From Cantharellus purpuraceus (Eukaryota; Basidiomycota; Agaricomycetes; Cantharellales; Hydnaceae), in assembly GCA_025174535.1 (NCBI GenBank), contig JALBUN010000048.1, forward strand, positions 186,001-250,000: a DNA stretch of 64,000 bases. The letters are read 5' to 3'. This document shows positions 48,555 through 60,725 of the stretch, piece after piece; position 1 is the stretch's first letter; every line of letters starts with the position of its first letter. The position numbers and the translations under genes are program-made. The notes under the pieces are model-generated. The model saw only the letters and a program-made list of their open reading frames with translations. It did not search any database and was not told where the DNA came from.

Positions 48555-51289
48555 TGTATGGGAACCACCTTTTCCCTATCAAATTCCATTTATGCAGCAC
48601 CAATGTGCTATTCTTTGCTTTTTCATTCCTAAATATCAGCATATATTTGATGCTTGTACCTGGAATGGACTTATTCAAATATTCTCTATTTTTCCATATT
48701 TTTTTGGGAATATTCCATGCAGAACTCGGCTCAGAATCATTTATTTCTGCTGTGCTACAGTTGTGGACCCATAGGCGCCCACAAACCTTTGCGCAGCCTG
48801 TTTTGGAACCCGCAAAATTATGGTGTTAGGGAAAACTCTAAATCACCACAATTCCGTGAATGAACAGCTGAGAAGAATATCAAACCCTGCTGCAGCACAA
48901 CTCCAGAAACAATTTAACATTTGTACTTTGGTTACAATCCTTTGTATTAGTCAATGCAGACTATACGCAGAAAAGTAATACATTTCTTAGCAGCAAGAAA
49001 TGAATAAGACTTCCAGAGTCTAGAGTTCACGGACGCTTAGGGGTCCAGATATTCCAAAAAGAAGGGAATGCACTTAGAGGCTAAAGGAAGTAGGTGGATG
49101 AATCCAACCGTCCAACCAGTGGCACTCAGAAGCGGGTAACAGCGATGTGTGAAGTAGTCTAGCAACTGCTTCACATGAGTTCAAGCTTCTAATGCTCTGC
49201 AAAGGCAGTACACACTAGTAACTTAAACAAGAGCACTAATGGCAGGACTATTGACAGACAATCTCACCCTGTAGATTTGTAGTCATGTGAGGCAGATACT
49301 ACACTCACGCCCAAAGCAGGAATATCACTACTTTGAGTGCAATCAAGTACAGTTACACAACTGTAAAAGATCCTTGAACTGGTAATCAACAGTTACTGAG
49401 ATAGAGGATGACACTGTATGTCACTCTAGTCACACTGGTGTGCAGAAGATGGGTAGAATATGATGATATGTTATTCTTTCAGAGGCAGAATGGCCTCCTT
49501 ATATATTGTATTTACAGGAGCTGACTAATGCTTCTGGAAAGTTCTATCTAATAATAGAAGGAAACAGCTAGAATGTTATGGAAAGGGGTAGAATATTCCA
49601 AGGCAATCACCTGATTTGATCACCCATCAGCTGATCTGATCCCTGAGCTAGGCACTGATCAGGCAAAAAGAAGGGTGTCCACCCTGTTTTCTGCACTGGT
49701 TTGGACAGCCATGGATAGCCACATGTCATGTGATGATCTCCACGGAAAATAGTGCCCTGAGAGGCTGTGGTTGTTAAGTTAGAGAATATTTATTGATCAG
49801 AGACATCTGAGCTTGAATTGAGGCCAAATGCCTGGTCCAAAAGGGGAGAGCCGGCTGTGCGAAGGTTTGTGGGCGCCTATGGGTCCACAACTGTAGCACA
49901 GCAGAAATAAATGATTCTGAGCCGAGTTCTGCATGGAATATTCCCGAAAAAATATGGAAAAATAGAGAATATTTGAATAAGTCCATTCCAGGTACAAGCA
50001 TCAAATATATGCGGATATTTAGGAATGGAAAAGCAAAGAATAGCACATTGGTGCTGCATAAATGGAATTTGATAGGGAAAAGGTGGTTCCCATACACAGC
50101 CAGCTCTCCCCTTTTGGACCAGGCATTTGGCCTCAATTCAAGCTCAGATGTCTCTGATCAATAAATATTCTCTAACTTAACAACCACAGCCTCTCAGGGC
50201 ACTATTTTCCGTGGAGATCATCACATGACATGTGGCTATCCATGGCTGTCCAAACCAGTGCAGAAAACAGGGTGGACACCCTTCTTTTTGCCTGATCAGT
50301 GCCTAGCTCAGGGATCAGATCAGCTGATGGGTGATCAAATCAGGTGATTGCCTTGGAATATTCTACCCCTTTCCATAACATTCTAGCTGTTTCCTTCTAT
50401 TATTAGATAGAACTTTCCAGAACCATTATTCAGCTCCTGATCAGTGTTAGTGCTGTGATCAGATCCTGTGATTGGCTTGGAATATTCTACCCCTTTCTTC
50501 CACCTTCCACAACCTTCCAGTAGTTTCCATCTATTAATAGGTAGAATATTCCAGAAGCATTAGTCAGCTCCTGTAAATACAATATATAAGGAGGCCATTC
50601 TGCCTCTGAAAGAATAACATATCATCATATTCTACCCATCTTCTGCACACCAGTGTGACTAGAGTGACATACAGTGTCATCCTCTATCTCAGTAACTGTT
50701 GATTACCAGTTCAAGGATCTTTTACAGTTGTGTAACTGTACTTGATTGCACTCAAAGTAGTGATATTCCTGCTTTGGGCGTGAGTGTAGTATCTGCCTCA
50801 CATGACTACAAATCTACAGGGTGAGATTGTCTGTCAATAGTCCTGCCATTAGTGCTCTTGTTTAAGTTACTAGTGTGTACTGCCTTTGCAGAGCATTAGA
50901 AGCTTGAACTCATGTGAAGCAGTTGCTAGACTACTTCACACATCGCTGTTACCCGCTTCTGAGTGCCACTGGTTGGACGGTTGGATTCATCCACCTACTT
51001 CCTTTAGCCTCTAAGTGCATTCCCTTCTTTTTGGAATATCTGGACCCCTAAGCGTCCGTGAACTCTAGACTCTGGAAGTCTTATTCATTTCTTGCTGCTA
51101 AGAAATGTATTACTTTTCTGCGTATAGTCTGCATTGACTAATACAAAGGATTGTAACCAAAGTACAAATGTTAAATTGTTTCTGGAGTTGTGCTGCAGCA
51201 GGGTTTGATATTCTTCTCAGCTGTTCATTCACGGAATTGTGGTGATTTAGAGTTTTCCCTAACACCATAATTTTGCGGGTTCCAAAACA
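48555..51289 (+). mobile_element. LTR-II forward copy, split by a nested copy
   Basis: A 1,432-bp element in two parts (48,555-48,798 and 50,102-51,289). It starts TGTATGGGAACC and ends GGTTCCAAAACA, terminal inverted repeats matching at 10 of 12 positions and TG...CA like an LTR. It has no coding capacity; a TATATAAG box lies at 50,583. It interrupts the reverse-transcriptase frame. Outer flanks (CCTAG and CCAAT) do not match, and no pol sequence resumes after it, so the right side was rearranged. Confidence 0.85.
48799..50096 (-). mobile_element. LTR-II reverse copy nested in the forward copy
   Basis: A complete copy in opposite orientation, 1,298 bp, starting TGTTTTGG and ending CCCATACA. 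It is flanked by a perfect 5-bp target duplication CAGCC (48,794-48,798 and 50,097-50,101). It is 134 bp shorter than the host copy because of one internal deletion. Together the two form inverted arms of about 1.05-1.2 kb around a 240-bp centre. Confidence 0.93.
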
Positions 51290-51508
51290 CCAATGATTAT
51301 GTAATGCGCACATTGTTCGCTCACACACGAGTGCTCATTGGAAGTTGAATGACAGATTATATCAGCAACTGACCCCTTGTGTACACTTGTGGGCTCAAAT
51401 ACACAAAAAAGCGAAATATAAGTACATTCAATAGAACATTTGAAATACCTTTAAACTACTTAATAATAGTCCTTATTTGAAGTAGTTTAGAACTGCATAT
51501 ACCCCAAC

Positions 51509-53503
51509 AGCGCCTTAGCTTGAATGGGGAATTGAATATGAGGGCAGACCATTGTGAGTAGCATGAAGATCAGTATAAGCTGAAAACACCTTGTATTCGT
51601 CAAAACATTAACAGAAGATGCAGTATGACCCTTTGGTAATTGTCTGCCCCAGTAAGCATGTTTGTTCCCTGCTCCTTGTTGTGCATCAACTTCCAAGGTG
51701 CTCATGATTGGAAAGAACTTACATTATAAGTTTTGTGATAAGCTACCAATTTTCCATCTGCCCTAGGTCGGTTTGTCACCAACCTATGTCTATGGGTCTG
51801 TTTCTTCGAGCAGGTGTGCAGAGCTACAGAGAAAAAGATGTGGGCACCATCATCACTTATTATGTAATAACCTCCACCTTATAGATCAAAGGTAAAGAGT
51901 AGAGGGGAATCGCATGTAATTCCTTGACCAACAACAACAACTGATTTGTTAATCCCCTTGTCCCCTTTATTCCCTTTGTCTCAAGCTAGTCCCCTTATGC
52001 CTTTGACGCAGCGCCGAATTGATGCTTATCCAACACACCCCATTACGCTGCCTCCGCAAGAACGGACCAGTCGGTGTAGCTTGTGAAGTTGGACCCAACG
52101 ATTAGAACTGGGCCTTTCTATCCACACCGCAGCTGTATCTCAAGGCCTCGTTGTGCATCTACTGTGGCCGCGGCTCTGATGCCGTATCGGAGTCGCTCAG
52201 ATACCTCAACTAGTAGCTGACACGTTGAACACGCTGCTTGGACATGCTTCGAAGGTTGATATATACTGAAGCTGCCATTCTTGTAGCATGTGACTCAAGT
52301 CTTCTTTGGCGTATGACTCGGAGCAGAAGTGGTGGTTCAGTGGAGAGCTAACTTCGGCCAATGGGCATTTAGCTTCGCTTGACAACGCAAACTTTGGAAG
52401 GAAGGAAGACTACCTGGCTCTGAACGACACAATACAAGCATCAAGCACGCAATTAGTCGCCCTGAAGCTAAAGAGCTATCTCAGCTAATGTCCCTCCGCT
52501 CACCTTACCCGATGTATCGGCTGACATTCAGGGCTGTGCAAGCTGAAAGGGTACAGCATTATGCATGAAGGAGCGTCACGCCAATTTCTACGCGACTTTA
52601 TTACCAGCGCGCGGTAACGGCGCTATATTGAACCTGTACCTGAGAACACCCTTTCCCTTCTTTGTTCCTTTTTCCCAAGTGGACAAAATGAATGACGTCT
52701 GTCATTTGCGTTTTATTGAGGTGTGTCCGTTTACTCTATGATGCTATAGACCCCAACTAGTGATGCACAATTAGACTGGATATTGCCATGTTTTGTGTTG
52801 TGAAATAATTAAAACAACACATCCGATGATCACTCGACTTAGGCTCCGTACCACCGGATCATATCAATATACATCTCAAACTAGATATTTCCGGACCACA
52901 TCCAAACATCTCACGAGACACAGTCATGTTACTGTCATCCACATGAACATCCATCCATACATCCAATCACCATTTACATTCAGGAGTAGTGAATGAATAT
53001 GCTAAGCATTTATCTGTGTATATGTAATTCTGATGTCATGTTCATGATCCAGATGCCAAGTTCATTCTCATATGTATAAATACACGTTCTACCAATACAC
53101 AGTTCTCCAGTCAAATCTGAATTGTATTTCATTCACTGGTTCATCATTGTCTCTCTGCAAATCCAGTTATATACTGGAATACTACACTCTTGCTATACAT
53201 CTCTATTCATCTACTTAATCTTACAACATTTTGGACCTTTGGTAGTTGGTGAGTTTCTTGTAGTTCCTCAACATAATGGGCTGGTTTGCGTGTCATGACT
53301 ATGAACAGATAGGAACTTCCTTTCTTCCTACACTTGATGGATATTTGACCTTTTCCTATTGTTTACATCAGACAGGTGGAAACCCGTATATACAAGCCTG
53401 ACTCTCTGTAACTGGAAAGTTCCCAGAGGCACTTGCAGATGTGTACGAGCCTCGTTCTCGTATTGCTGTGGAGAGAAGTGCCTATGATGATGGGAGAATA
53501 CTG
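51509..53503. repeat. Segmental duplication R2, copy a
   Basis: Matches 57,852-59,148 over almost its whole length apart from a 433-bp LTR insertion and a segment of about 130 bp near 51,890-52,020 missing from copy b. The plus-strand frame 52,306-52,488 is not preserved in copy b. Its right end meets the truncated nuclease at 53,504. No gene recognised. 51,290-51,508 to the left also shows nothing. Confidence 0.85.
52796..53228. mobile_element. LTR-III solo LTR, 433 bp
   Basis: TGTTGT and ACAACA ends, flanked by a perfect 5-bp duplication TTTTG (52,791-52,795 and 53,229-53,233). The duplicated region at 58,873-58,877 has the uninterrupted site (TTTCG), so the boundaries are confirmed by an empty site. 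No coding content. Confidence 0.92.
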
Positions 53504-54041
53504 AATAGAGGGCTCAGAAGTCATCACTGCGGGAATCCTCTGTGTGATAATTAAACCATCCAAATAGTCTGTCAACAGCATCAGCTTGCTGGCGTGCGTC
53601 AGGAAGTTCCATCGTGAAATGTGAGCGAGTATGGATGCCTGCTGGCATCTGAGTGTTGGGGGGCAATGGAATACCTCCTTGAGGTATTACTGTCTGTATG
53701 CCATCACCAGTTGGGTGGCAGTACAGTCGAAACTTGTTCCAGAAGGAACTGCAGCGCCGGACAACATGCAAGCGATCTGCGAAAGGCATGTCGAGAACTT
53801 GGGCCGCGGTGTTAGTGCGACTCCTTGCTGTCCTAATAGCCGCTGATGTTAATTGCTTGCATACCAAATCGGTGGGTAGGGGAGTTATAGATGGCATTGG
53901 GAACACATGCCAATCGACTTGGTGGAGAGGTGCATCGTCAGGATCAAGAGCTTCAGGATGACCTTGGACAATGGTGTCCGGAAAGTAAATCAGGGGTCTA
54001 CCTGCGATTGGAGGGGGTGCGTAAGGAGGCATAATGTGCAA
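53504..54041 (-). pseudogene. Nuclease paralogue, catalytic half lost
   Basis: Matches the N-terminal half of the nuclease at 39.8-41.2 kb (starting MPPYAPPPIAGRPLIYFP, later FTMELPDARQQADAVDRLFG). A 2-bp deletion near 53,548 shifts the frame after FGWFNYH; in the shifted frame homology continues RIPAVMTSEPSIQ, then ends abruptly at the R2 repeat boundary. The PD...ExK region is absent. Upstream of the Met the frame is also broken. It lies divergent from an open kinase gene, as in unit 2. Confidence 0.8.
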
Positions 54042-54290
54042 GGCGTCTCAACCATTTATGTGCATGTTATATCAGACAAGCCCCTCTATCACCCTGAGGA
54101 CCCAAAAGAATGTCTGCGGCACCACTCATCGATGCATTAGCTTCCTGGTACAGGCTGCTTACATAAGTGCCAAGGATCAAATAACACCATATTGAAAGCG
54201 GTTCTAGAGTATAATGCAAACCAGTACGTTTACGGTGAGAGAAATTTTATCTTCAAGGACGGTGTACTCAGCTGTTCTTGATGTTCACAG

Positions 54291-55362
54291 CCGTTAAATG
54301 CCTTCTCATCCGTAATTATCAATGGCCTCATCAAAATCAACGATACTCAGGTCCCATTGACATGCTTGAAAAGCAAAGCAAAACCTGCGAAGCCAGTCAT
54401 GCCCACTGTAGAAGACAAGAAGAGAGTCGGTGGTCCGGCGCCTCGTTCCCCTTCCAAACTCCCTCCTCAAGGCGACCTCTGTCTCCATCTCTCCATAGAG
54501 GCAGAACGACTTGGCTATGGCAGAGTGGGATCGGTCTATCCCGTCAAAATCCACCCTTCAAGTCAATACTTCCTACCATCACTCGTCATCAAAGTCGCTG
54601 CCCGCCGCCGCTCTCCAAATCTAGCGCGTGAAGCCTGGTTCTATGAAGAGATGGAACACATCCAAGGAGTAGCCATCCCACAGTGCTATGGATTGTTCAC
54701 AGCCGAGATAGATGCAAATAGCGAGGTGATGGATTGGGCAGAAACCGACGCAGATTATGACCCTGAAAAGGGAGACACGCCTCTAGAGGAGGAGGGGGAT
54801 GACAACGACCAAAATGGTGAGAATACCATGTTTCCCGTCGCGATACCGGAATCACCCTATGTCTATCCTGAGAGTTTGATGTTGATTTGACATCTTGTAG
54901 ACACAAGGAAGGTTTCTGATGTCTCGCTCACCGCTTCAAACGGTAAGGAGACCGCGCTCGTCTCGCTGTTAGTTCTGGAGAGACTTGGAGGTATGATGCC
55001 TAGGTATGTCTCACTGAAATCAATCGAGTACGTACGTTTCCATTTCGTTTCTCGTATCCGCATTCTAGTATATGTTTTTTGTTTTCAGGCCGGATCTGCA
55101 AGAAATATACAGCGACATCGGAAGATTTAGCGTAGAGCATAGAGACGTTCGATGGAGAAACATCCTGGAGGCACCCTCCACTCATGATGGTCTTGTCTGT
55201 CCGTTTCACGGCCACAAACATCAATGGCGGGTGATTGACTTTGATCATTCGAGAAAGTCAGGCTTTAAGCACGCTTTCATTGAGGTTGTTCATAATTCTC
55301 ACATTGAAAGACTTCTTGATGGCTTGCCTCAAGGGTGGGTTCCTGAACCTTGGGTGGAGTAG
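54291..55362 (+). CDS. Protein-kinase-fold protein, module unit 4
   Basis: Paralogue of the gene at 41,333-42,398 with the same three-exon structure (54,291-54,816; 54,901-55,003; 55,089-55,362; about 300 residues). It keeps the glycine loop LGYGRVGSVYPV, LVIKVA, LLVLERLGG, a canonical catalytic loop EHRDVRWRNIL (HRD, where the other copy has HID) and VIDFDHS. Differences are scattered substitutions plus one codon in the acidic insert. No stop or frameshift. The tiny first exon proposed for unit 2 lacks its ATG here (ACG), so this copy's start is less certain. Confidence 0.68.
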
Positions 55363-56830
55363 GAATATGTCATTTTTCTTCTCGCACGCGTACCAGAATT
55401 TGAGAATATCTGTCTTGTCTGCGATATGAATTGACATGTCGGCATCCACAACCTACTGCAGCGCTAATTGAAGAAGATAGATATCCATACCTTCTGGGTG
55501 CTCTGCCGTTTAACAGACTCGTATCAGGGGGCATGTGCGACTCCTCTACCCGCATGGGTCCATATGCGCGTTTGGATAGGATGAACCTAACCTAGGCCTT
55601 ACTTCATCAAGATGTAGTATGCACATGCTCACGACCCATTCTCTTCTCGGTACGTTATCCCCCTACCTCTCACGTGCCGATAGAACATCATATTCGAAGT
55701 GTTCACTGCGCGCACAGTTCCGTGAGGCTTTGGAGCTTGTTTGTCCTGGAATTGGACGCTCCTTGAGAGAGGTGTGTGTGTGGCTGCCATGCTAGTTGGA
55801 GAATAGGAATCAGAAGGGCCGGGTGTGAAAGAGTTTGGAGGAAGAATGGGGTGGTCGATCCTTCTTAAATGTCGACGTCGATACCCGCATATGGCCCTGG
55901 CCCCTATGTCAGACGAAGGTGCTATTGTTGAATAGATGGCAACTCGATCTTGGCGTTGCTGGTATGATATCCGTCATAGCGACAATGGTGACTGACTATG
56001 GTTTAGCTGAGACAAGGGGGCAAAGGATAGAAGAGTATTTTTTTTTTTTTACAAAGGACACTCACTACCAGCCATTTTGTAAGTCTATAGCCTCCGTCTG
56101 TCGAGCTTCTATTCTATTCCTTAATTCGATTGATCGCAATGAGGGAAGGAAACTTCCTCACGTTGTCAGTCATGAGAAGCTCATAGAGGCCGGCAATTGC
56201 GGCTCCTCTGCCTGCATGGGTTCGTATGCACGTTTGGATGGGATAATAAGAACCCAAAAACGAACCAAGTGATGCAGAGGAACAATCCCTACGTCTCGAT
56301 CAGAGGTGTGATTCCTGAGTATATCAAAGTCTATTATAGGTTTCACAGAGACGCAGTTTCGAAATGCTTATAGGAGATGAAGACGGGTGGACATAGTAGG
56401 TTTGCGTTGAGAAAGATATGATGCTCTTTGGCTAATTAAACCTGCTGGCCCATATGGAGAAGCCCCATGGGCGTTTGTCTATGTTCAAGTAGATGGGTAA
56501 GAACAAAAGTGGCATTGAGACGCTTGATGCTTACCTCCTGCCAGCAGTTCAAGAGTAAACATGGTGTGCTGGCAGCATGATGAAAGATTGCATGGGCACA
56601 TGTGTCACCGCATTTCATGGCCTTATATGCAAATCAAAAAAAGAGTAAGAAAGGATGTCAGAGTGGTTCATCTTTCTTGGTGTACAAAGATGGACCATGT
56701 CTACACTCTTTCTTACTCGTCGGTACTCTTTATGGTGGCTCTTTGGGCATTACATGGTCACGCTAGCCTAGCGAGGCTACCGAGCGCCGATGCCATTAGT
56801 ACCTTGGCAAAAGGACCTAATTTAATCACG
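55363..56830. repeat. Module tail, unit 4
   Basis: The longest tail copy. The first part matches 42,399-43,260; the later part (56,300-56,830) matches unit 0 at 37,040-37,480, including the CGCATTTCATGGCCTTA-like and ATGGTGGCTCTTTGGGCAT blocks. A 145-codon frame at 55,835-56,272 is not open in unit 2 beyond its first two-thirds. Confidence 0.6.
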
Positions 56831-57851
56831 AATTGAATTTTGAAATAGAGGGGAAACTAACTAAAACTGAGGAAGAGGGAGAGGGAGAGATCAGCGGGCG
56901 GTTGAAAACTCGGAAGCTACATCAGACGGTCAGCGCATGGATAATCAGATCACCTCCTGATCGCTACGTATATGTAGTCTTCGCTCCTCCTTAACTGTCA
57001 AAGTACCATAAAGCATTTCGATTTGAACCACTCGCATATATTTCCTCATCTTCCTTTCTGACCACGATCCAGCCTCGTGTTAAACTTTCCCTACAGCGTA
57101 TCACTCCAAGGCATTCGAATATTCAAGTGCCGTCTAGGAGAACATTTATCTGAGCATCAATAGCTTGCCTAGTACTTCATGAACCTGGTGAGATCTTGCA
57201 GATTGGAAGTGCACACATGCCTCATGAGGCTCGAGTATTCGTCGACCTGCTAGGTCACAGTCGTAGCATCACACGTTACCCGAGGTTCTCAAGATTGCCA
57301 TGGAAGCGGATTGTGGAGGCGTCAAGGGCTTGTGCGTGCTCTGTGAACATTTTATATTGTAGCGTGCCAGTCACCCGGCTTTTACTTAAAACCATAGATT
57401 CAGCAATGGATTATTGTGATTGCTTGTGAAGCTGATAACCTCTAATGTCGGGGTATATGTAAGGTAGTCTGGCGCCAACTGTTGTGATGAAGGGTGGCAG
57501 CACGGGAGATTGCGACAGCCTGTAATACCGGATGTCTGGATGTGTGAGAGATGACTGTCCAGAAAATCCAGCAAAGAATGCACATTCCATGGTCGCATTG
57601 TTCCTGCAGATACTAGATCCAAACAATATAAGGCAGTGTTAACTTGGGATCTAACTATGCAATCCTTGGTGTCGAGTGAGACCCCATCCAGGCATCTGCA
57701 GATTAGAGAACTTACCAAAACGCACTCTGGAAGGAACCATGGGGAAATACAAGATCATCTTTCTTCTGGAGCTATCAACGTCACTCGCTCAACACTAACC
57801 CTGAATATCACTCGCAAATTGTTTCTTGTATAAGCTCGTTTGTATGCAATG
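56831..57851. other. Spacer
   Basis: No gene recognised and no match elsewhere in the window. Confidence 0.35.
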
Positions 57852-59148
57852 AGCGCCTTAGCTTGAGTGGGGATCGATGAACTGAGCATGAGAGCGGTTC
57901 ATTGTGAGTAGCTTGAAGATCTGTATAAACCGAGGATACCTAGTATTCGTCGAAACGTTAACAGAAGATGCAGTACGAACCCTTTGGTAATCGTCTGCCC
58001 TGGCAAGCATGTTCCCTGCTCCTTGTTGTGCTGTTGTGCGTCAACTTCCAAGGTGCTCATGAAGTTCTGCGTGATAAGCTACCGATTTCATCTGCCCTCA
58101 GAACCTATGTCTAAGGGTTTGTTTCTTCGAGCAGATGTGCGGAGCTACAGAGAAAAAGTCGTGGGCACCACCATCACTTATTATGTAATAACCTCCACCC
58201 CGTTACGCTGCCTCTGCAAGAACGTACCATGTCGGTGTTGTTGAGGATAAGGACCGACGGGATCAATACAACCTCGCTAGTTTGGCCTCCTTTCTGCTTA
58301 GTAATAAACATAGCTGACACGTTGGACACGCTGCTTGGACATGCTTCGAAGGCTGGTATATACTGGAGCTGCCATTGTTGTAGCATGTGACTCAAGTCTT
58401 CTTCGGCGAATAACTCGGAGCAGAAGTGGTGGTTCAGTGGAGAGCGGCCAATGGGCAGTTAACTTCGCTTGACAACGCAAACTTTGGAAGGAAGGAAGAC
58501 TACCTGGCTCTGAACGACACAATACAAGCATCAAGCACGCAATTAGTCGCCTTGAAGCTAAAGAGCTATCTCAGCTAATGTCCCTCCGCTCACCTTACCC
58601 GATGTATCGGCTGACATCCAGGGCTGTGCAAGCTGAAAAGGTACAGCATTATGCATGAAGGAGCGTCACGCCAATTTCTACGCGACTTTATTACCAGCGC
58701 GCGGTATCGGAGCTATATTGAACCTGTACCTGAGAACACCCTCTCCCTTCCTTGTTTCTTTTTCCCAAGTGGACAAAATGAATGATGTCTGTCATTTGCG
58801 TTTTATTGAGATGCGTCCTCTATGAAGCTATACACCAACTAGTGATGCGCAATCAGACTGGATATTGCCATGTTTCGGACCTTTGGTAGTTGGTGAGTTC
58901 CTTGTAGTTCCTCAACATAATGGGCTGGTTTGCGTGTCATGACTATGAACAGATGGGAACTTCCTTTCTTCCTACACTTGATGGATATTTGACCTTTTCC
59001 TATTCTTTACATCAGACAGGCGGAAACCCGTATACACGAGCCTGACTCTCTGTAACTGGAAAGCTCCCAGAGACACTTGCAGATGTGTACGAGCCTCGTT
59101 CTCGTATTGCTGTGGAGAGAAGTCCCTCTATGATGATAGGAGAATACG
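57852..59148. repeat. Segmental duplication R2, copy b
   Basis: Second copy of 51,509-53,503, lacking the LTR-III insertion. Both copies end at GAGAATAC. After it copy a runs into the nuclease remnant and copy b into unrelated sequence, which marks a rearrangement breakpoint. Confidence 0.85.
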
Positions 59149-60725
59149 CTTGAAACTGTACGGGCAATTTGAGCACTTCATCGGTTCACTGCTCTATGTT
59201 TCCTTGGTGTAATATTCGCAGTCTTCTTTGTTGATTTGAAGGGTTCAAGACTATACAGATGCATTTTATCATCCTGTGATTATAATTAGGATCCAAGGAC
59301 TACGGATTTCACAATCATAATAACTGTAAGGTTTCTCTTCTTGATCAGGCTTTCCTGCACAAACTGAAAAACGCAGATCTCATTGTCAATGCGCCCTAGG
59401 TTGGGGTTAGGTTGTCATTTCATTGGTAATTGACTTGTCCCGAAGTCCTAGCGTCATAGCGCTCGATATATCCGATGTAGGCATGCGGCCTTCAAGCAGT
59501 CTGCCAGAAATCAAACTATGGACAGGACACCCGTCATTCTATGCATGACGGCCTCTCTTCACAAGATAAACCGAAAGAAAGAATATCCATAAGATATCAT
59601 AGCTGCGTTTATTTTAACTCGCTTAGAATTGGCAATCTGGTCATTCTGCCTGTGATAGCAACCTTCAGACTCCCTTCTCTAGCTCGGGTCCATGCTGTCA
59701 GTTTCAGCACTCTCCGCTGTCAGGAAAATGTTCAGACTCACTTCTCCAGCTCGGGTCCAATGCTGTCAGTTTCAGCACTCTCCGCTGTCAGGAAAATGCT
59801 TGGACCCTGAGCGTCGTTCCACATATCACTCGCGTGTGTGCCTGATCCTCAAGTCGGTCGGTGTCCAGTATCACATACATCTGCTACAAGTATAGTTCTG
59901 TCAGTCATCATCTCGTTTGTGTCCCTGTACTAGTTCTCATGCTGCATTCGATGGCCCACAGATGGATCAGTTCAGTCGTGCTTATTTCCGTCGGTATCAC
60001 TCCATATCGCTTTGCGCCAGAGTCTGGAAAATTGAGTGGAGGGATGTTGTACGGCAAGTATAACATTTCTTCTTAGGAAAGTTTCATATTTCTCCCTCTT
60101 TATGTGTAGTAATGTGCGGGATCGTTTCAGAAGTGATGCTATTGAGTAGGCTCTCCGCCGCCCTCGGCCGCGCGAGTCTTCCATTGCCATCTCTGCTTCA
60201 CAATCGGGCCAGTCCCCAATCTCATTCTGTCATAGCAACAGATCTACCTGTTCATCTGCTTCTACTGTTCCTAAAAATACTATTCTTTATTTACTATATT
60301 TGACTCGATCGACATGTCCGCGACCAGTGACATTGAGACTTTGTGTAATGAAAGTGAGAAATCATTATGATTTACTAGCTAGCTTCTAGTCGCTTTGGAC
60401 ATCACATATTAGCGCAATGAACATCACGGTTGTCACGCGGTGTCCTCAACCAAACATAAGAATTCACAACACATTGAAGCGAACGCCCAGGCCGGTCAAC
60501 AGTTCCTGTGGTTTCACGTGTTTACCCCTGGCCAATCAACACATGCGCCGTGGAGTATCGCATAATGATCTTCTCAGCCGCTTCTTGAGAAGCAGTCGAT
60601 CAAGCATATTCTTTGACATGACATTTGCAAATAGTCCCGTGCGTCGGTGTCGGGATCTGTCGTTGTGCACTGGCAGGTTGTTTAATAATTGAATCGGAGG
60701 TACAGTAGATCGCCAAACAGTCTGA
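59149..60725. other. Spacer with a tandem duplication
   Basis: No recognisable gene; the frame at 60,417-60,692 has no known content. Contains the tandem repeat at 59,664-59,798. Confidence 0.35.
59664..59798. repeat. Tandem duplication, 67 and 68 bp
   Basis: Units 59,664-59,730 and 59,731-59,798 both run from TTCAGACTC to CAGGAAAATG and differ at a few positions only. Confidence 0.95.

Noticed and set aside
48555..51289. LTR-II copies as the two LTRs of the gypsy relic
   Set aside because: The copies flanking the relic are in opposite orientations, and one cuts the reverse-transcriptase frame, so they are later insertions.
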